Assembly: GCF_014705655.1 (NCBI RefSeq)
Contig: NZ_JACXIY010000012.1
Coordinates: forward strand, 124,001 to 188,000
Length of the DNA: 64,000 bases
Direction of reading: 5' to 3'
From: Paenibacillus arenilitoris
GTDB taxonomy: Bacteria > Bacillota > Bacilli > Paenibacillales > Paenibacillaceae
The translations under genes were made by a program, and so were the position numbers. Of this stretch, positions 50,591-59,454 are shown in pieces. A model generated the notes under the pieces. The model worked only from the letters and a program-made list of their open reading frames with translations. It did no database searches and was not told the DNA's origin. Each line of letters begins with the position of its first letter. Within the stretch, counting starts at the first letter, position 1.

Positions 50591-50669
50591 AGTAAGTAAT
50601 CACTCACCTACTAACGTTATACCACCCGGATCGATAGTCCGTCAATGAAAAAGTGAGTAATTACTTACT
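50591..50669. promoter_or_regulatory. Pair of TetR operators
   Basis: AGTAAGTAATCACTCAC (50591-50607) and GTGAGTAATTACTTACT (50653-50669) are inverted copies of the same 17-base near-palindrome, 62 bases apart start to start. They flank the region from which the TetR gene and its target would be transcribed. Confidence 0.7.
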
Positions 50670-50798
50670 TTTTTCGAGAAGTTCCCCGAACGAAGGTGCA
50701 ATATGTTGCTGCGATCGCCGCAACATATTGCACCTTGCCGTTCGTCCGCTGCGATAAGCCATCGTCATCCCAGTAAAAAGAGACACCGAAAGCGTAAT

Positions 50799-50829
50799 GG
50801 AAACGGTTTCGTGTAAACCGCTTTCAAAG
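50799..50829. promoter_or_regulatory. CcpA/LacI-type operator-like palindromes
   Basis: GGAAACGGTTTC (50799-50810) and GTGTAAACCGCTTTCAAAG (50811-50829) each resemble catabolite-responsive elements (TGAAANCGNTTTCA-like), adjacent and about 45 bases before the binding-protein start. Consensus match is partial. Confidence 0.5.
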
Positions 50830-50871
50830 CATAATGGGGAAGCATCGCACACGAGAAGGAGGGTCTCATTC

Positions 50872-52194
50872 ATGAAAAGGTACAAAGCAATCGCATATGG
50901 AGTTCTGGCGGCGACGATGGCATTCACGATTGCGGCTTGCAGCGGCGGCAATAACGATCCGGCCAATAGCGGCGGGAACGCGCCGGCGAACGAAAGCGGG
51001 AATGCGGGGGCGGAGCCCGGCAAAAAAGTAACGATCGAGTACTGGCACACGTACAGCGACCAGGAGGAGAAGGTGCTGACCGAGGAGATCAAGCCGCTCT
51101 TCGAGGAGGAGCATCCGGGCATCGAGCTGAAGCTGACGAGAATGCCGTACGAAGGGCTGAAGGAGCAGGTCATCGCGGGCGTGGCGGGCGACGCGGCGCC
51201 GGACCTGATGCGGATGGATATTATTTGGGTGCCGGAGTTCGCGAAGATGGGCGCTCTTCAAGACGTGAGCAAGCTCGAAGGCTTCGACGAGATTAAAGCG
51301 AACGTGTTCGAGGCGCCGATGGAGACGAACGCGTACGACGGCGGCTATTACGGCGTTCCGGTCAATACAAATACGAAAATCGCGATTTACAATAAAGCGG
51401 TATTGGATGAAATCGGCGTAACGAAGGCGCCGGAGACGATGGAGGAGCTGGAGGCGGCGGCCAAGCAGGCGGTAGCGAAAGGCAAGCCGGGCGCGATCGG
51501 CATCGGCGGCGCGAACGTATGGGCGGCATCGCCTTACTTCTGGAGCCTCGGCGGCAAGCTGACTAGCGAGGATTACACGAAAGCGGACGGATTCCTGAAC
51601 AGCCCGGAAAGCGTGAAGGCGCTGGAGACGATCGTGCGCTGGCATAACGAGGGACTCGTGACGCCGACGATTCTCGGCGGCGAGCCGGGCGCGTGGGACG
51701 GCATGAAAAACAAAGAGTATATGATGATCGACGACGGCCCTTGGTTCTACAGCATTCTGATGAACGAGGCGGAGTCCGCGTTCAAGCCGCTCGAGCAGAC
51801 GGTGCGCGGCCTCATACCGGCCGGCCCGGCCGGCAGCCATTCGGTCGTCGGCGGCGAGGATCTGGTCATCTTCGCGAACTCCAAGCACCCGCAGGAGGCG
51901 TGGACGTTCGCGAAGTGGATGCTCGGCGAGGAGCCGCAGAAGATCATGAGCAAGCTGGGCCTCATTCCGACGAACAAAACGGCGGCCAACGATCCGGCAT
52001 TCCTGGAGACTCCGTTCGTAACCGAGTTCGTGAAGCAGCTGGAGACGGCGCTGCCGCGCACGCCGATTCCGCAATACGGCGAGATGGAAGGCATCGTTAA
52101 CCTAGCATTCGAGAAAGCGGTCCGCGGAGAGCTCGACCCGAAGGCGGCGCTCGACGAAGCGGCCAAGAGCATCGACGCCATCCTGGCCCAGTAA
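50872..52194 (+). CDS. Carbohydrate ABC transporter solute-binding lipoprotein
   Basis: A 440-residue CUT1-class binding protein. The signal peptide ends in the lipobox TIAAC, with a Gly/Asn-rich linker after it. The mature part starts VTIEYWHTYSDQEEKVLTEE, typical of the MalE/UgpB-like fold (PF01547/13416). ATG 50872 follows AAGGAGGG; the longer frame upstream has no site. It feeds the two permeases that follow; no ATPase gene is in the operon, so a shared MsmX-like ATPase is likely. The adjacent GH66 gene suggests an alpha-glucan (dextran or isomaltooligosaccharide) substrate. Confidence 0.87.
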   Translation: MKRYKAIAYGVLAATMAFTIAACSGGNNDPANSGGNAPANESGNAGAEPGKKVTIEYWHTYSDQEEKVLTEEIKPLFEEEHPGIELKLTRMPYEGLKEQVIAGVAGDAAPDLMRMDIIWVPEFAKMGALQDVSKLEGFDEIKANVFEAPMETNAYDGGYYGVPVNTNTKIAIYNKAVLDEIGVTKAPETMEELEAAAKQAVAKGKPGAIGIGGANVWAASPYFWSLGGKLTSEDYTKADGFLNSPESVKALETIVRWHNEGLVTPTILGGEPGAWDGMKNKEYMMIDDGPWFYSILMNEAESAFKPLEQTVRGLIPAGPAGSHSVVGGEDLVIFANSKHPQEAWTFAKWMLGEEPQKIMSKLGLIPTNKTAANDPAFLETPFVTEFVKQLETALPRTPIPQYGEMEGIVNLAFEKAVRGELDPKAALDEAAKSIDAILAQ

Positions 52195-52291
52195 CGCGCA
52201 AAGCGCGAGAACACCGACAAGAAGCGGCCTTCCTTCGCCGGTACCGATGGGGGAGGGCCGCAACCGAAAGCGATAGGGAAGGAGCCGCAGC

Positions 52292-53251
52292 ATGTCAATT
52301 CCAATGACGGGGCAGCCGGTACCCGGGCGCGATCCCCGGGCGGGCTCGAAGCTCAAGAAAGGCTTGAAGCAATGGATGGCGGTTCTGCCGTTTATTTTTC
52401 TCGGCGTCGCGGGTACGGCCGTATTCGTCATCTACCCGATGATCCGGAACATCGTCATCAGCTTTCAAGACTACAGCATCATGCCGGGCGCGAACAATCC
52501 GTTCGTCGGCTTCGACAATTACGTTTCGGCGTTCACCGATCCGAACAATAAAGTGCTGATGGCCATCCGGAACACGTTTCTGAACGTGGCGGTAACCGTT
52601 CCGGTCAACTGGCTGCTCGCGATCGTGTTCGCCGTGTTGATCAACCTGCATTTCGTGAAGCACAAAATCGTGTTCCGCACGGTCTACTATTTGCCGATCA
52701 TCACGTCCTGGATCGTGGTCGCGTTCCTGTTCCGCTTTCTGTTCGCGGGCGGCGAATACGGCCTGATCAACTATATTCTCTACAAGCAGCTCGGCTTGTT
52801 CAGCGAACCGATCAATTTCCTGTCCAATTACTGGTCGGCCATGGTCGTCATCTGGCTGTTCCATATTTGGAAAACGGTCGGCTGGGGCGTTGTCATCTAC
52901 TTGGCGGCGCTGCAGGGCATTTCGAAGGAATATTACGAAGCGGCGGCGATCGACGGCGCGAACGGCACGAAGCAATTTTGGAGCATTACGGTTCCGATGC
53001 TTGGACCGGTTACGGCATTCGTTCTGATCAACCTGGTCAACGGCGCCTTTAACTTTTTCCCGCAGGTGTACTTCATTACGCGCGGCGGTCCGATGGACCA
53101 GACGCAGACGCTGCCGAGCCTGATGTACCTGCAGGCGTTCAAAAACTTCAACTTCGGTTACGCATCCGCAGTCGCCGTCATGATGGGCATCGCCGTGTTC
53201 GCGCTGACGTACACCCAGATGAAAAAATTCGGCAACCAGCGGTTTTTGTAG
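52292..53251 (+). CDS. Carbohydrate ABC transporter permease (MalF type)
   Basis: A 319-residue permease with about six helices and the EAA loop ISKEYYEAAAIDGANGTKQF, then WSITVPML. AAGGAGC precedes the ATG. It partners the next permease, starting 13 bases after this stop. Substrate as inferred for the binding protein. Confidence 0.87.
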   Translation: MSIPMTGQPVPGRDPRAGSKLKKGLKQWMAVLPFIFLGVAGTAVFVIYPMIRNIVISFQDYSIMPGANNPFVGFDNYVSAFTDPNNKVLMAIRNTFLNVAVTVPVNWLLAIVFAVLINLHFVKHKIVFRTVYYLPIITSWIVVAFLFRFLFAGGEYGLINYILYKQLGLFSEPINFLSNYWSAMVVIWLFHIWKTVGWGVVIYLAALQGISKEYYEAAAIDGANGTKQFWSITVPMLGPVTAFVLINLVNGAFNFFPQVYFITRGGPMDQTQTLPSLMYLQAFKNFNFGYASAVAVMMGIAVFALTYTQMKKFGNQRFL

Positions 53252-53263
53252 GAGGGGACGGCA

Positions 53264-54097
53264 ATGAAAACAAAATGGCCCATACAGCTTCTCGTCTACG
53301 CGATTATTGCGCTTGGAGCGCTCTCGTTCCTGTTCCCCTTCGTCTACATGATCTTGACCAGCTTCATCAAGGGCGCCTACTCGCTGCCGCGTCCGAAGGA
53401 AGTGTTCTCCGTCGTGCCGGACCTGTACAACTACAAGCTGGTGTGGAGCAAAAACAATTTCGCGAGATACTTTCTGAACAGCAGCGTCGTGACCTTGGTC
53501 GCGATGACGGGCAGCTTGTTCCTTGGCTGCCTGACCGCCTACGGCTTCGCGCGGTTCACGTTCCCGGGGAAGGAATTTCTGTTCCGCACGTTTCTGCTGA
53601 CGATGATGATTCCCGGCGTGATCAACATTATTCCGCAATTTCTGATCGTCAAATCGCTCGGCCTCGTCGATACGTACGGGGGACTGTGGCTCATTTACAT
53701 CGGAGGCGGCGTCGTCGGCAGCGCGTTCTTCCTGCGGGGCTTCTTCCAGAGCATTCCGAAGGAGTACGAGGAGTCGGTGCTGATCGACGGCGGCGGCAAC
53801 TGGCGCATCTTCTGGAACATTTACCTCCCTCAGTCGATGCCGGCAATCGCGACGCTTGCCATATTTTCGTTCCAGGGGACATGGGAGGAGTATTTCACCG
53901 CGCTCGTCATCATCAAGGACGAAGCGATGCGGACGCTGCCGATCGCGCTCCTCATGTTCAACGACAAGTACGCGACGAACTACTCCTGGATTTTTGCGGC
54001 CTCGATTATCGCGCTGCTGCCGACCGTGCTGCTGTATATCCTTTTTCAGAAGCGGTTCGTGCAGAGCGGGTTTAACGAAGGCGGCGTGAAAGGCTAA
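53264..54097 (+). CDS. Carbohydrate ABC transporter permease (MalG type)
   Basis: A 277-residue permease with six helices; EAA loop IPKEYEESVLIDGGGNWRIF, then WNIYLPQSMPAI. TAGGAGGGG precedes the ATG. The gene is 23 bases before the GH66 gene, so all four are likely one transcript. Confidence 0.87.
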   Translation: MKTKWPIQLLVYAIIALGALSFLFPFVYMILTSFIKGAYSLPRPKEVFSVVPDLYNYKLVWSKNNFARYFLNSSVVTLVAMTGSLFLGCLTAYGFARFTFPGKEFLFRTFLLTMMIPGVINIIPQFLIVKSLGLVDTYGGLWLIYIGGGVVGSAFFLRGFFQSIPKEYEESVLIDGGGNWRIFWNIYLPQSMPAIATLAIFSFQGTWEEYFTALVIIKDEAMRTLPIALLMFNDKYATNYSWIFAASIIALLPTVLLYILFQKRFVQSGFNEGGVKG

Positions 54098-54119
54098 ATA
54101 CGCGGATGGGAGTCAACCG

Positions 54120-55910
54120 ATGCAATCGAATCGCGGCAAAATAAGAACGGCGTCCGTCCTGCTCGCCGGCTGCCTCCTTGCGGCTGCGGCCGCGGGGTGC
54201 AGCGGCGATCGGGCGATCAAGGCCGAAACGGTGCAAAGAAGCGGAGCGATGGAGAAGCTGTCGACGGATAAGGCGGCTTACAAGCCGGGCGAGGCCGTCA
54301 AGTTTACGCTCGAGCTGGCCAAGGCAGAGCCGGAAGCGACGATCGTCGTGCAGTACCGCCATCTCGGCGAGACGGTCGGCAGGCAGGAGATCGAGTCGGA
54401 AGGCGAGCAAGTCACGTGGGATTGGACGGCGCCGAAGGAGGACGGACTCGGCTATATGGCCGAAGTGTTCGTTACATCGGGCGGCGAGGCGAAGGATCGC
54501 CTGAATATCGCCGTCGACGTTTCCTCCGACTGGAGCAAGTTTCCGCGCTATGGCTACCTCGCGGACTTCCACGCGATGAAGGAAGAGGAGCGGGCGGCCG
54601 TCATCGAACGGCTGAACCGGTTCCACCTTAACGGCATCCAGTTCTACGACTGGCAGTACAAGCACCATCAGCCGCTGAAGCTCGAGGGCGGCAAGCCCGC
54701 GGCGGAATGGCCGGACATCGCGAACCGTCCCGTCGCCTTCGATACGGTCCAAGGCTACATCGATCTCGCGCATGACCGAAACATGAAAGCGATGAACTAC
54801 AATTTGCTGTTCGGCGCTTACGAGGGCGCGGAAGCGGACGGCGTGAAGCGGGAATGGGGACTGTTCCGCGATCCGACGCTGACGAATCAGGATAAGCATC
54901 CGCTGCCGGACAGCTGGGCAAGCGACATTATGCTGTACGATCCGATGAATCCCGAATGGCAAGCGTACCTGATCGGCAAGGAGATCGAAACGTTCGGGCA
55001 TCTCGCCTTCGACGGCTGGCATGTCGACCAGCTGGGAGACCGCGGCTCGCTCTGGAACGGTGAAGGCCGGTCCGCCAAGCTGTCCGAAGGCTATGTCTCG
55101 TTCCTGAAGGCGGCGAAGGAGAAGCTGGACGTCGACTACGTCATGAACGCGGTCGGCCAGTACGGGCAGCCGTTCCTGGCGACGCAGGCGCCTCTCGAAT
55201 TTTTGTACACGGAGGTATGGGAATCGCATCCGAAGTACGCGGACCTGAAGGCGATCATCGACCAGAACGGCAAATATAGCAAAAACAAGCTGAACACCGT
55301 GCTCGCCGCCTACATGAACTACGATTTGGCGGACGCGGCTGGCGAGTTCAATACGCCGGGCGTGCTGCTGACCGACGCGGTCATCTTCGCCTCCGGCGGC
55401 TCCCACTTGGAGCTCGGGGAGAACATGCTCGCGAAGGAGTATTTTCCGAACAAAAACCTCCGGATTCCTGCCGAGCTGGAAGAGCAGCTCATCCGGTATT
55501 ACGACTTCCTGGTCGTGTACCAGAACATTCTGCGCGACGGGCTGGAACCGTCCGATCTCGCCGCGGAAGGGGCGGGAGAGCTTGCCGTTTCGGCCGAGCC
55601 GGAAATCGGGAAGGTCTGGTCGTTCGCCAAGCGGAAGGGCGGCAGCGACATCGTCCATTTCCTCAACTTCGCCGACGCGACGACGCTGGAATGGCGGGAT
55701 GACGAGGGCAAGCAGGCAGCTCCCGCGGAGCGCAGCGACGTCGCCGTCTCGTTCAAGGCCGGGGACGAAGTCGCCGGGATTATGTTCGCTTCGCCCGATT
55801 ATTACGACGGCTCGCCCGTGCAGCTAGACTTCGAGCAGAAGGACGGCGTCGTGACGCTTAGGCTCCCCGGGCTGAAGTATTGGGATTTGCTCCAAGTGAC
55901 GTACAAGTAA
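54120..55910 (+). CDS. GH66 family lipoprotein (dextranase / cycloisomaltooligosaccharide glucanotransferase-like)
   Basis: A 596-residue extracellular lipoprotein: lipobox AAAGC near residue 27, an N-terminal beta-sandwich (about 45-135), a GH66 TIM barrel (about 140-480) starting YGYLADFH, and a C-terminal beta domain. The nucleophile is most likely Asp303 in FDGWHVDQLGDRG; the acid/base is most likely Glu365 in LYTEVWESHP. Family members cut or cyclise dextran. CITases carry a CBM35 insert, which I do not see, so a dextranase-like hydrolase is favoured. It would supply oligosaccharides to the preceding transporter. Confidence 0.87.
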   Translation: MQSNRGKIRTASVLLAGCLLAAAAAGCSGDRAIKAETVQRSGAMEKLSTDKAAYKPGEAVKFTLELAKAEPEATIVVQYRHLGETVGRQEIESEGEQVTWDWTAPKEDGLGYMAEVFVTSGGEAKDRLNIAVDVSSDWSKFPRYGYLADFHAMKEEERAAVIERLNRFHLNGIQFYDWQYKHHQPLKLEGGKPAAEWPDIANRPVAFDTVQGYIDLAHDRNMKAMNYNLLFGAYEGAEADGVKREWGLFRDPTLTNQDKHPLPDSWASDIMLYDPMNPEWQAYLIGKEIETFGHLAFDGWHVDQLGDRGSLWNGEGRSAKLSEGYVSFLKAAKEKLDVDYVMNAVGQYGQPFLATQAPLEFLYTEVWESHPKYADLKAIIDQNGKYSKNKLNTVLAAYMNYDLADAAGEFNTPGVLLTDAVIFASGGSHLELGENMLAKEYFPNKNLRIPAELEEQLIRYYDFLVVYQNILRDGLEPSDLAAEGAGELAVSAEPEIGKVWSFAKRKGGSDIVHFLNFADATTLEWRDDEGKQAAPAERSDVAVSFKAGDEVAGIMFASPDYYDGSPVQLDFEQKDGVVTLRLPGLKYWDLLQVTYK

Positions 55911-56049
55911 CACCGCCTGCGAGGACGCGCGGAAGAAGCCAGAGCGAACGACGTTAAACCATCGGTCGCTTTGGTTGTTTTTGTCTTTTAACCTTCGGCT
56001 CCGCATGAGGTAAACTGGTAGTATCCCTCAAAAGTAAGGTGGCTATCCT

Positions 56050-57819
56050 ATGCTGCGTTTCGAAAGGCTGACCAACCGCTACGCTTCCAAAGTGATCGTC
56101 GCTTTTCTGTTTCTCATTCTCATCCCGACAACGCTATCGGGCTTCTCCTTTTATTTGGAATCCTCCGCGCTGGTGAAGAAGAACGTAAGGGCTTCCGCCG
56201 TTCAGCTGACGAAACAAACCGCGGACGCGCTGTCCTCCATGTTCAATGCGGGAAGCGATACGTCCGATCTGCTGTACGGCGATTTGGAAGTGCAGCAGGC
56301 GGCCATGCGCTATACGACAAGTCCGCTGAACGCCCAGATTCAGATGTCCCAATCGTTGAATACGCGGCTCAATAACGTCGTCTATTCCAGCTCGTTCGTC
56401 AAAATCGTCTATCTGTTGCAAGAAGGCGGGATCGGCTGGGGCAGCGGCACGTTCTCCACGCCCAAGCTGAGAAAGGCGGATCTTGCCGGGCTTGACTGGG
56501 TGGAGCAATCGAGGAAGAAGGACGGGGAGCTCGTATGGCAGCCGCTCCGCAAGGATCCCTTCAGCGGAGCCGGAGAGAACACCGATCTCGTACTGCCCGT
56601 CAGCCGGGCCATGAAAGACTTTCAGACGCTGGAGCAGATCGGCCTGCTGGTCGTCAATTTGAACGGGAGGGCGATCATGAATACGATTCATCAGGTCAAG
56701 CTGGGGGAGACCGGGAGGTACACCGTCGTCGATTCGGAAGGGCGCGTGATGATCGATGCCGATTTGTCGCGGATCGGCAAGCCGGTAGCGGAGAGAAGCC
56801 TTCATGAGAGGATCGTCGGCAGCGATGCGGCCGAATTCGAATTCGCAAGCGGCGGCACTCCTTATTACGGCGTGAAGCAGCTGCTGAGCAACGGCTGGCT
56901 GCTGGTCGGCACGGTGCCTACGGAAGAAATTACGGGGGCGCTCGATAAGCTTCATAACCGAATTTTGACGCTGTCGGCTTGCTTTGCGCTCGTGGCGGTT
57001 CTTATCGGCCTCTTGATCGCGAAGCGGGTGACGAAGCCGATCAAGCAGCTGACGCTGGAGATGAGGCGGGTGCAGCAGGGCGATCTGAGCGTAAGGACGA
57101 AGATCGAGTCTTCGGACGAGATCGGCCTCATGAGCAAGCATTTCAACAAAATGCTCGATGAAATCGGGCAGCTGATGGCGCGTATCGAGGAAGAGCAGCG
57201 CGAGAAGCTGGAAGCCGAGGTGCGCGCCGTCACGTATCGCATCCATCCCCACTTCCTGTACAATACGCTCAGCACGCTGAGATGGCTGATCCGTTCGGGC
57301 GAGACGGAGCGGGCCGATCAGGGTCTTGCGGCGCTGACGAGGCTGCTGCAGGCGAACATGGGCAAGAGCGGTCAAATGATCGCGCTGGGGGAAGAGCTGG
57401 AGATCATTCGGAAATATATCGTCATTCTTGAAATGCGGTACGAGCATAAATATACGTTAACGCTCGATATCGGGCAGGGGCTTGAGGACATGGAAATTCC
57501 GCGCATGCTGCTGCAGCCGCTCGTCGAGAACGCGGTGTTCCACGGCTTCGTTCCATTGAACCGCGGAGGCGGCATTTCGATTCATGCGCGGGCGCGGCAC
57601 GGCGAGCTGCACCTCGAAGTGAAGGACGACGGAGCCGGCGTCGCGCCCGGGAAGCTGGAGAGGCTGAATGCGGCGGTAACGGACGAAAAAGCGGGAATCG
57701 GCCTGCAGCATGTGCGCGATTCGCTGCGGCTCTATTACGGAGCCGGCTCCGATCTCTCGATCGTCAGCGAGCTTGGCGCCGGAACTAGCGTTCACATCGT
57801 TCTGCGGCTTCAAAGGTAA
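56050..57819 (+). CDS. YesM-type sensor histidine kinase
   Basis: A 589-residue membrane kinase. Helices at about 16-38 and 302-324 flank an extracellular dCache-like domain; HAMP (about 325-378), the His_kinase domain with YRIHPHFLYNTL (phosphoacceptor probably His401), and an HATPase domain (PRMLLQPLVENAVFHGF; GIGLQHVRDSLR) follow. YesM-type kinases sense carbohydrates and phosphorylate AraC-type response regulators, one of which follows 54 bases later. AAGGTGG precedes the ATG. Confidence 0.9.
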   Translation: MLRFERLTNRYASKVIVAFLFLILIPTTLSGFSFYLESSALVKKNVRASAVQLTKQTADALSSMFNAGSDTSDLLYGDLEVQQAAMRYTTSPLNAQIQMSQSLNTRLNNVVYSSSFVKIVYLLQEGGIGWGSGTFSTPKLRKADLAGLDWVEQSRKKDGELVWQPLRKDPFSGAGENTDLVLPVSRAMKDFQTLEQIGLLVVNLNGRAIMNTIHQVKLGETGRYTVVDSEGRVMIDADLSRIGKPVAERSLHERIVGSDAAEFEFASGGTPYYGVKQLLSNGWLLVGTVPTEEITGALDKLHNRILTLSACFALVAVLIGLLIAKRVTKPIKQLTLEMRRVQQGDLSVRTKIESSDEIGLMSKHFNKMLDEIGQLMARIEEEQREKLEAEVRAVTYRIHPHFLYNTLSTLRWLIRSGETERADQGLAALTRLLQANMGKSGQMIALGEELEIIRKYIVILEMRYEHKYTLTLDIGQGLEDMEIPRMLLQPLVENAVFHGFVPLNRGGGISIHARARHGELHLEVKDDGAGVAPGKLERLNAAVTDEKAGIGLQHVRDSLRLYYGAGSDLSIVSELGAGTSVHIVLRLQR

Positions 57820-57873
57820 TCCTTGCCGGGCGGCATGATCTTGCGGTGCGCAACTTGGAAGGAGGATACAAGC

Positions 57874-59436
57874 ATGAAGGATCATGTCTTAATCGTGGAC
57901 GACGAGCCGATCATCCGCAACGGCCTCAAAAGCTTTATCGACTGGGAGAAGCTCGGGCTCGCCGTGGAGGGGGACTCGGCGAACGGCCTCGCCGCGCTGG
58001 AGCTGCTGCGCGACAGGCCGGTCGATATTCTGATCACCGATATCAAAATGCCGGTCATGGACGGCCTCGAGCTTACGCGCGAAGCGCTGAAGATCAATCC
58101 CGACTTGCAAATCGTGCTGATCAGCAGCTATAACGAATTCGACTACGTCCGCGAAGGGATGAAGCACGGGGCCGTCGATTATTTGCTGAAGCCGACGCTG
58201 GAGGCCGACGAGCTGATCGCCGTGCTGCTCAGATGCAAGGAAAGGCTGGCGGGCTGCCGCAAGCAGGCCGACGAGAAGACGCGGCTTGCCCGGCAGACCT
58301 CCCTGCTCGAGAGGAAGCGGATCGAGCAGGACATCGTCCGCTTGCTTGCGGGCGCCCGGGAGGAGACGCGCTTCGCCGATCTGTTCGGCCGGCGGGGCGC
58401 CGCTTACGTCTGCGCTTACGTCATGGCCGACTGCTTAAGCGAATGGGGGGAGCGGTACGGCAATTTGCACGCGAGCATCGTATACGAGGATTTGCAGGCG
58501 CTGTTCTACGAGCAGTTCCAAACGGGCAGCGCGCCGATTCTGGCGGGAGAGGGGCTGCTGCTCCTTTATCCCCGCGACGAAGGGGCGGGCGGGCATTCGA
58601 TCGAACGGTTCAAGGCGCGCGCGGAAGCGGAGCTCGGCCTTTCGGTATCGGCGGGCTATTGCGAGGTCGAGGCGTCGGAGCGGCTGGAGACGGCGTATCG
58701 CCGAAGCCGCGCCGCCGCGGAGCGCCGCTTCTTCGAAGGGACCGGCCGCGTGTTCGTTCATGACGGGACGAATGACGGGACGAACGGCGCCGACGAGGCG
58801 GGCGGACGCTTCGAGGAGATGAACCGGCACGCCATGTTGGAGCTGGTGCGCGCGGAGAAGGACGGTGGCGCCGTCCTCGACGGCTTCGTCGCGCGCTGGA
58901 GGCGGGAGGGGCCGTCCCCTGAGCAGACGAAGCGGGAAGCTTGCGAGCTGCTGTCGGCTTTCGCTTACGCGAGCGGCGACACGAGGACGGTCACGGGCTT
59001 CCGGGACGGCGTCTGGCGCTGCGACACGGTTAGCCGGCTCGGGGAGCTGATGCGCGCCCTGGTCCGGGAGATGGAGCAGCCGAACCGGCTGCGGCTTAAC
59101 GATAACGGGCACGGCGGGCAGCTCGTCGCGAAGGCGGTCGCCTACATCGAGCGGCATTACCGCGACGATTTGACGCTGCAGGACGTGGCGGATTCGGTCC
59201 ATGTGAGCAAGAGCTATTTTTCGAACCTGTTCAAGAAGCAGACCGGGCAAAACTTTATCGATTATTTGATCGATTTGCGGATCGGCGAAGCGAAGCGGCT
59301 GCTCGTCCGGAACGAGTGCAGAATATACGAGGTCGCGGAGAAAGCCGGCTTTAACGACGTGAAATATTTCAGCAAGCTGTTCAAAAAGACGACCCAAATG
59401 ACGCCGGTCGAATATCGGGAGAAGCATCAGCGGTAG
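57874..59436 (+). CDS. YesN-type response regulator with AraC HTH
   Basis: A 520-residue regulator: receiver domain (residues 1-125; phosphoacceptor Asp56 in DILITDIKMPVMDG), a variable middle region, and an AraC-type double HTH at about 418-518 (LQDVADSVHVSKSYFSNLFK and YEVAEKAGFNDVKYFSKLFK). ATG 57874 lies eight bases after GGAAGGAGG; the longer frame begins inside the kinase end. It would activate the transporter and GH66 genes. Confidence 0.9.
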   Translation: MKDHVLIVDDEPIIRNGLKSFIDWEKLGLAVEGDSANGLAALELLRDRPVDILITDIKMPVMDGLELTREALKINPDLQIVLISSYNEFDYVREGMKHGAVDYLLKPTLEADELIAVLLRCKERLAGCRKQADEKTRLARQTSLLERKRIEQDIVRLLAGAREETRFADLFGRRGAAYVCAYVMADCLSEWGERYGNLHASIVYEDLQALFYEQFQTGSAPILAGEGLLLLYPRDEGAGGHSIERFKARAEAELGLSVSAGYCEVEASERLETAYRRSRAAAERRFFEGTGRVFVHDGTNDGTNGADEAGGRFEEMNRHAMLELVRAEKDGGAVLDGFVARWRREGPSPEQTKREACELLSAFAYASGDTRTVTGFRDGVWRCDTVSRLGELMRALVREMEQPNRLRLNDNGHGGQLVAKAVAYIERHYRDDLTLQDVADSVHVSKSYFSNLFKKQTGQNFIDYLIDLRIGEAKRLLVRNECRIYEVAEKAGFNDVKYFSKLFKKTTQMTPVEYREKHQR

Positions 59437-59454
59437 CGGATAAGGAGGATTCGA

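Noticed and set aside
50661..51173. Serine/proline-rich minus-strand frame overlapping the binding-protein start
   Set aside because: Opposes the signal peptide region of a clear lipoprotein and has no family features.
52295..53638. A 447-codon minus-strand frame opposite the permeases
   Set aside because: Arg/His/Gln-rich shadow of two well-defined permease genes.
54072..55658. A 528-codon minus-strand frame opposite the GH66 gene
   Set aside because: Same shadow pattern: Arg/Leu/Val-rich and no domain, while the plus-strand frame has clear catalytic motifs.
55957..55990. Terminator after the GH66 gene
   Set aside because: Only a five- or six-base stem (AACCA/TGGTT) before TTTTT could be drawn; too weak to list as a feature.
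56134..57447. A 437-codon minus-strand frame opposite the sensor kinase
   Set aside because: Shadow of a kinase with all motifs intact; no start signals.
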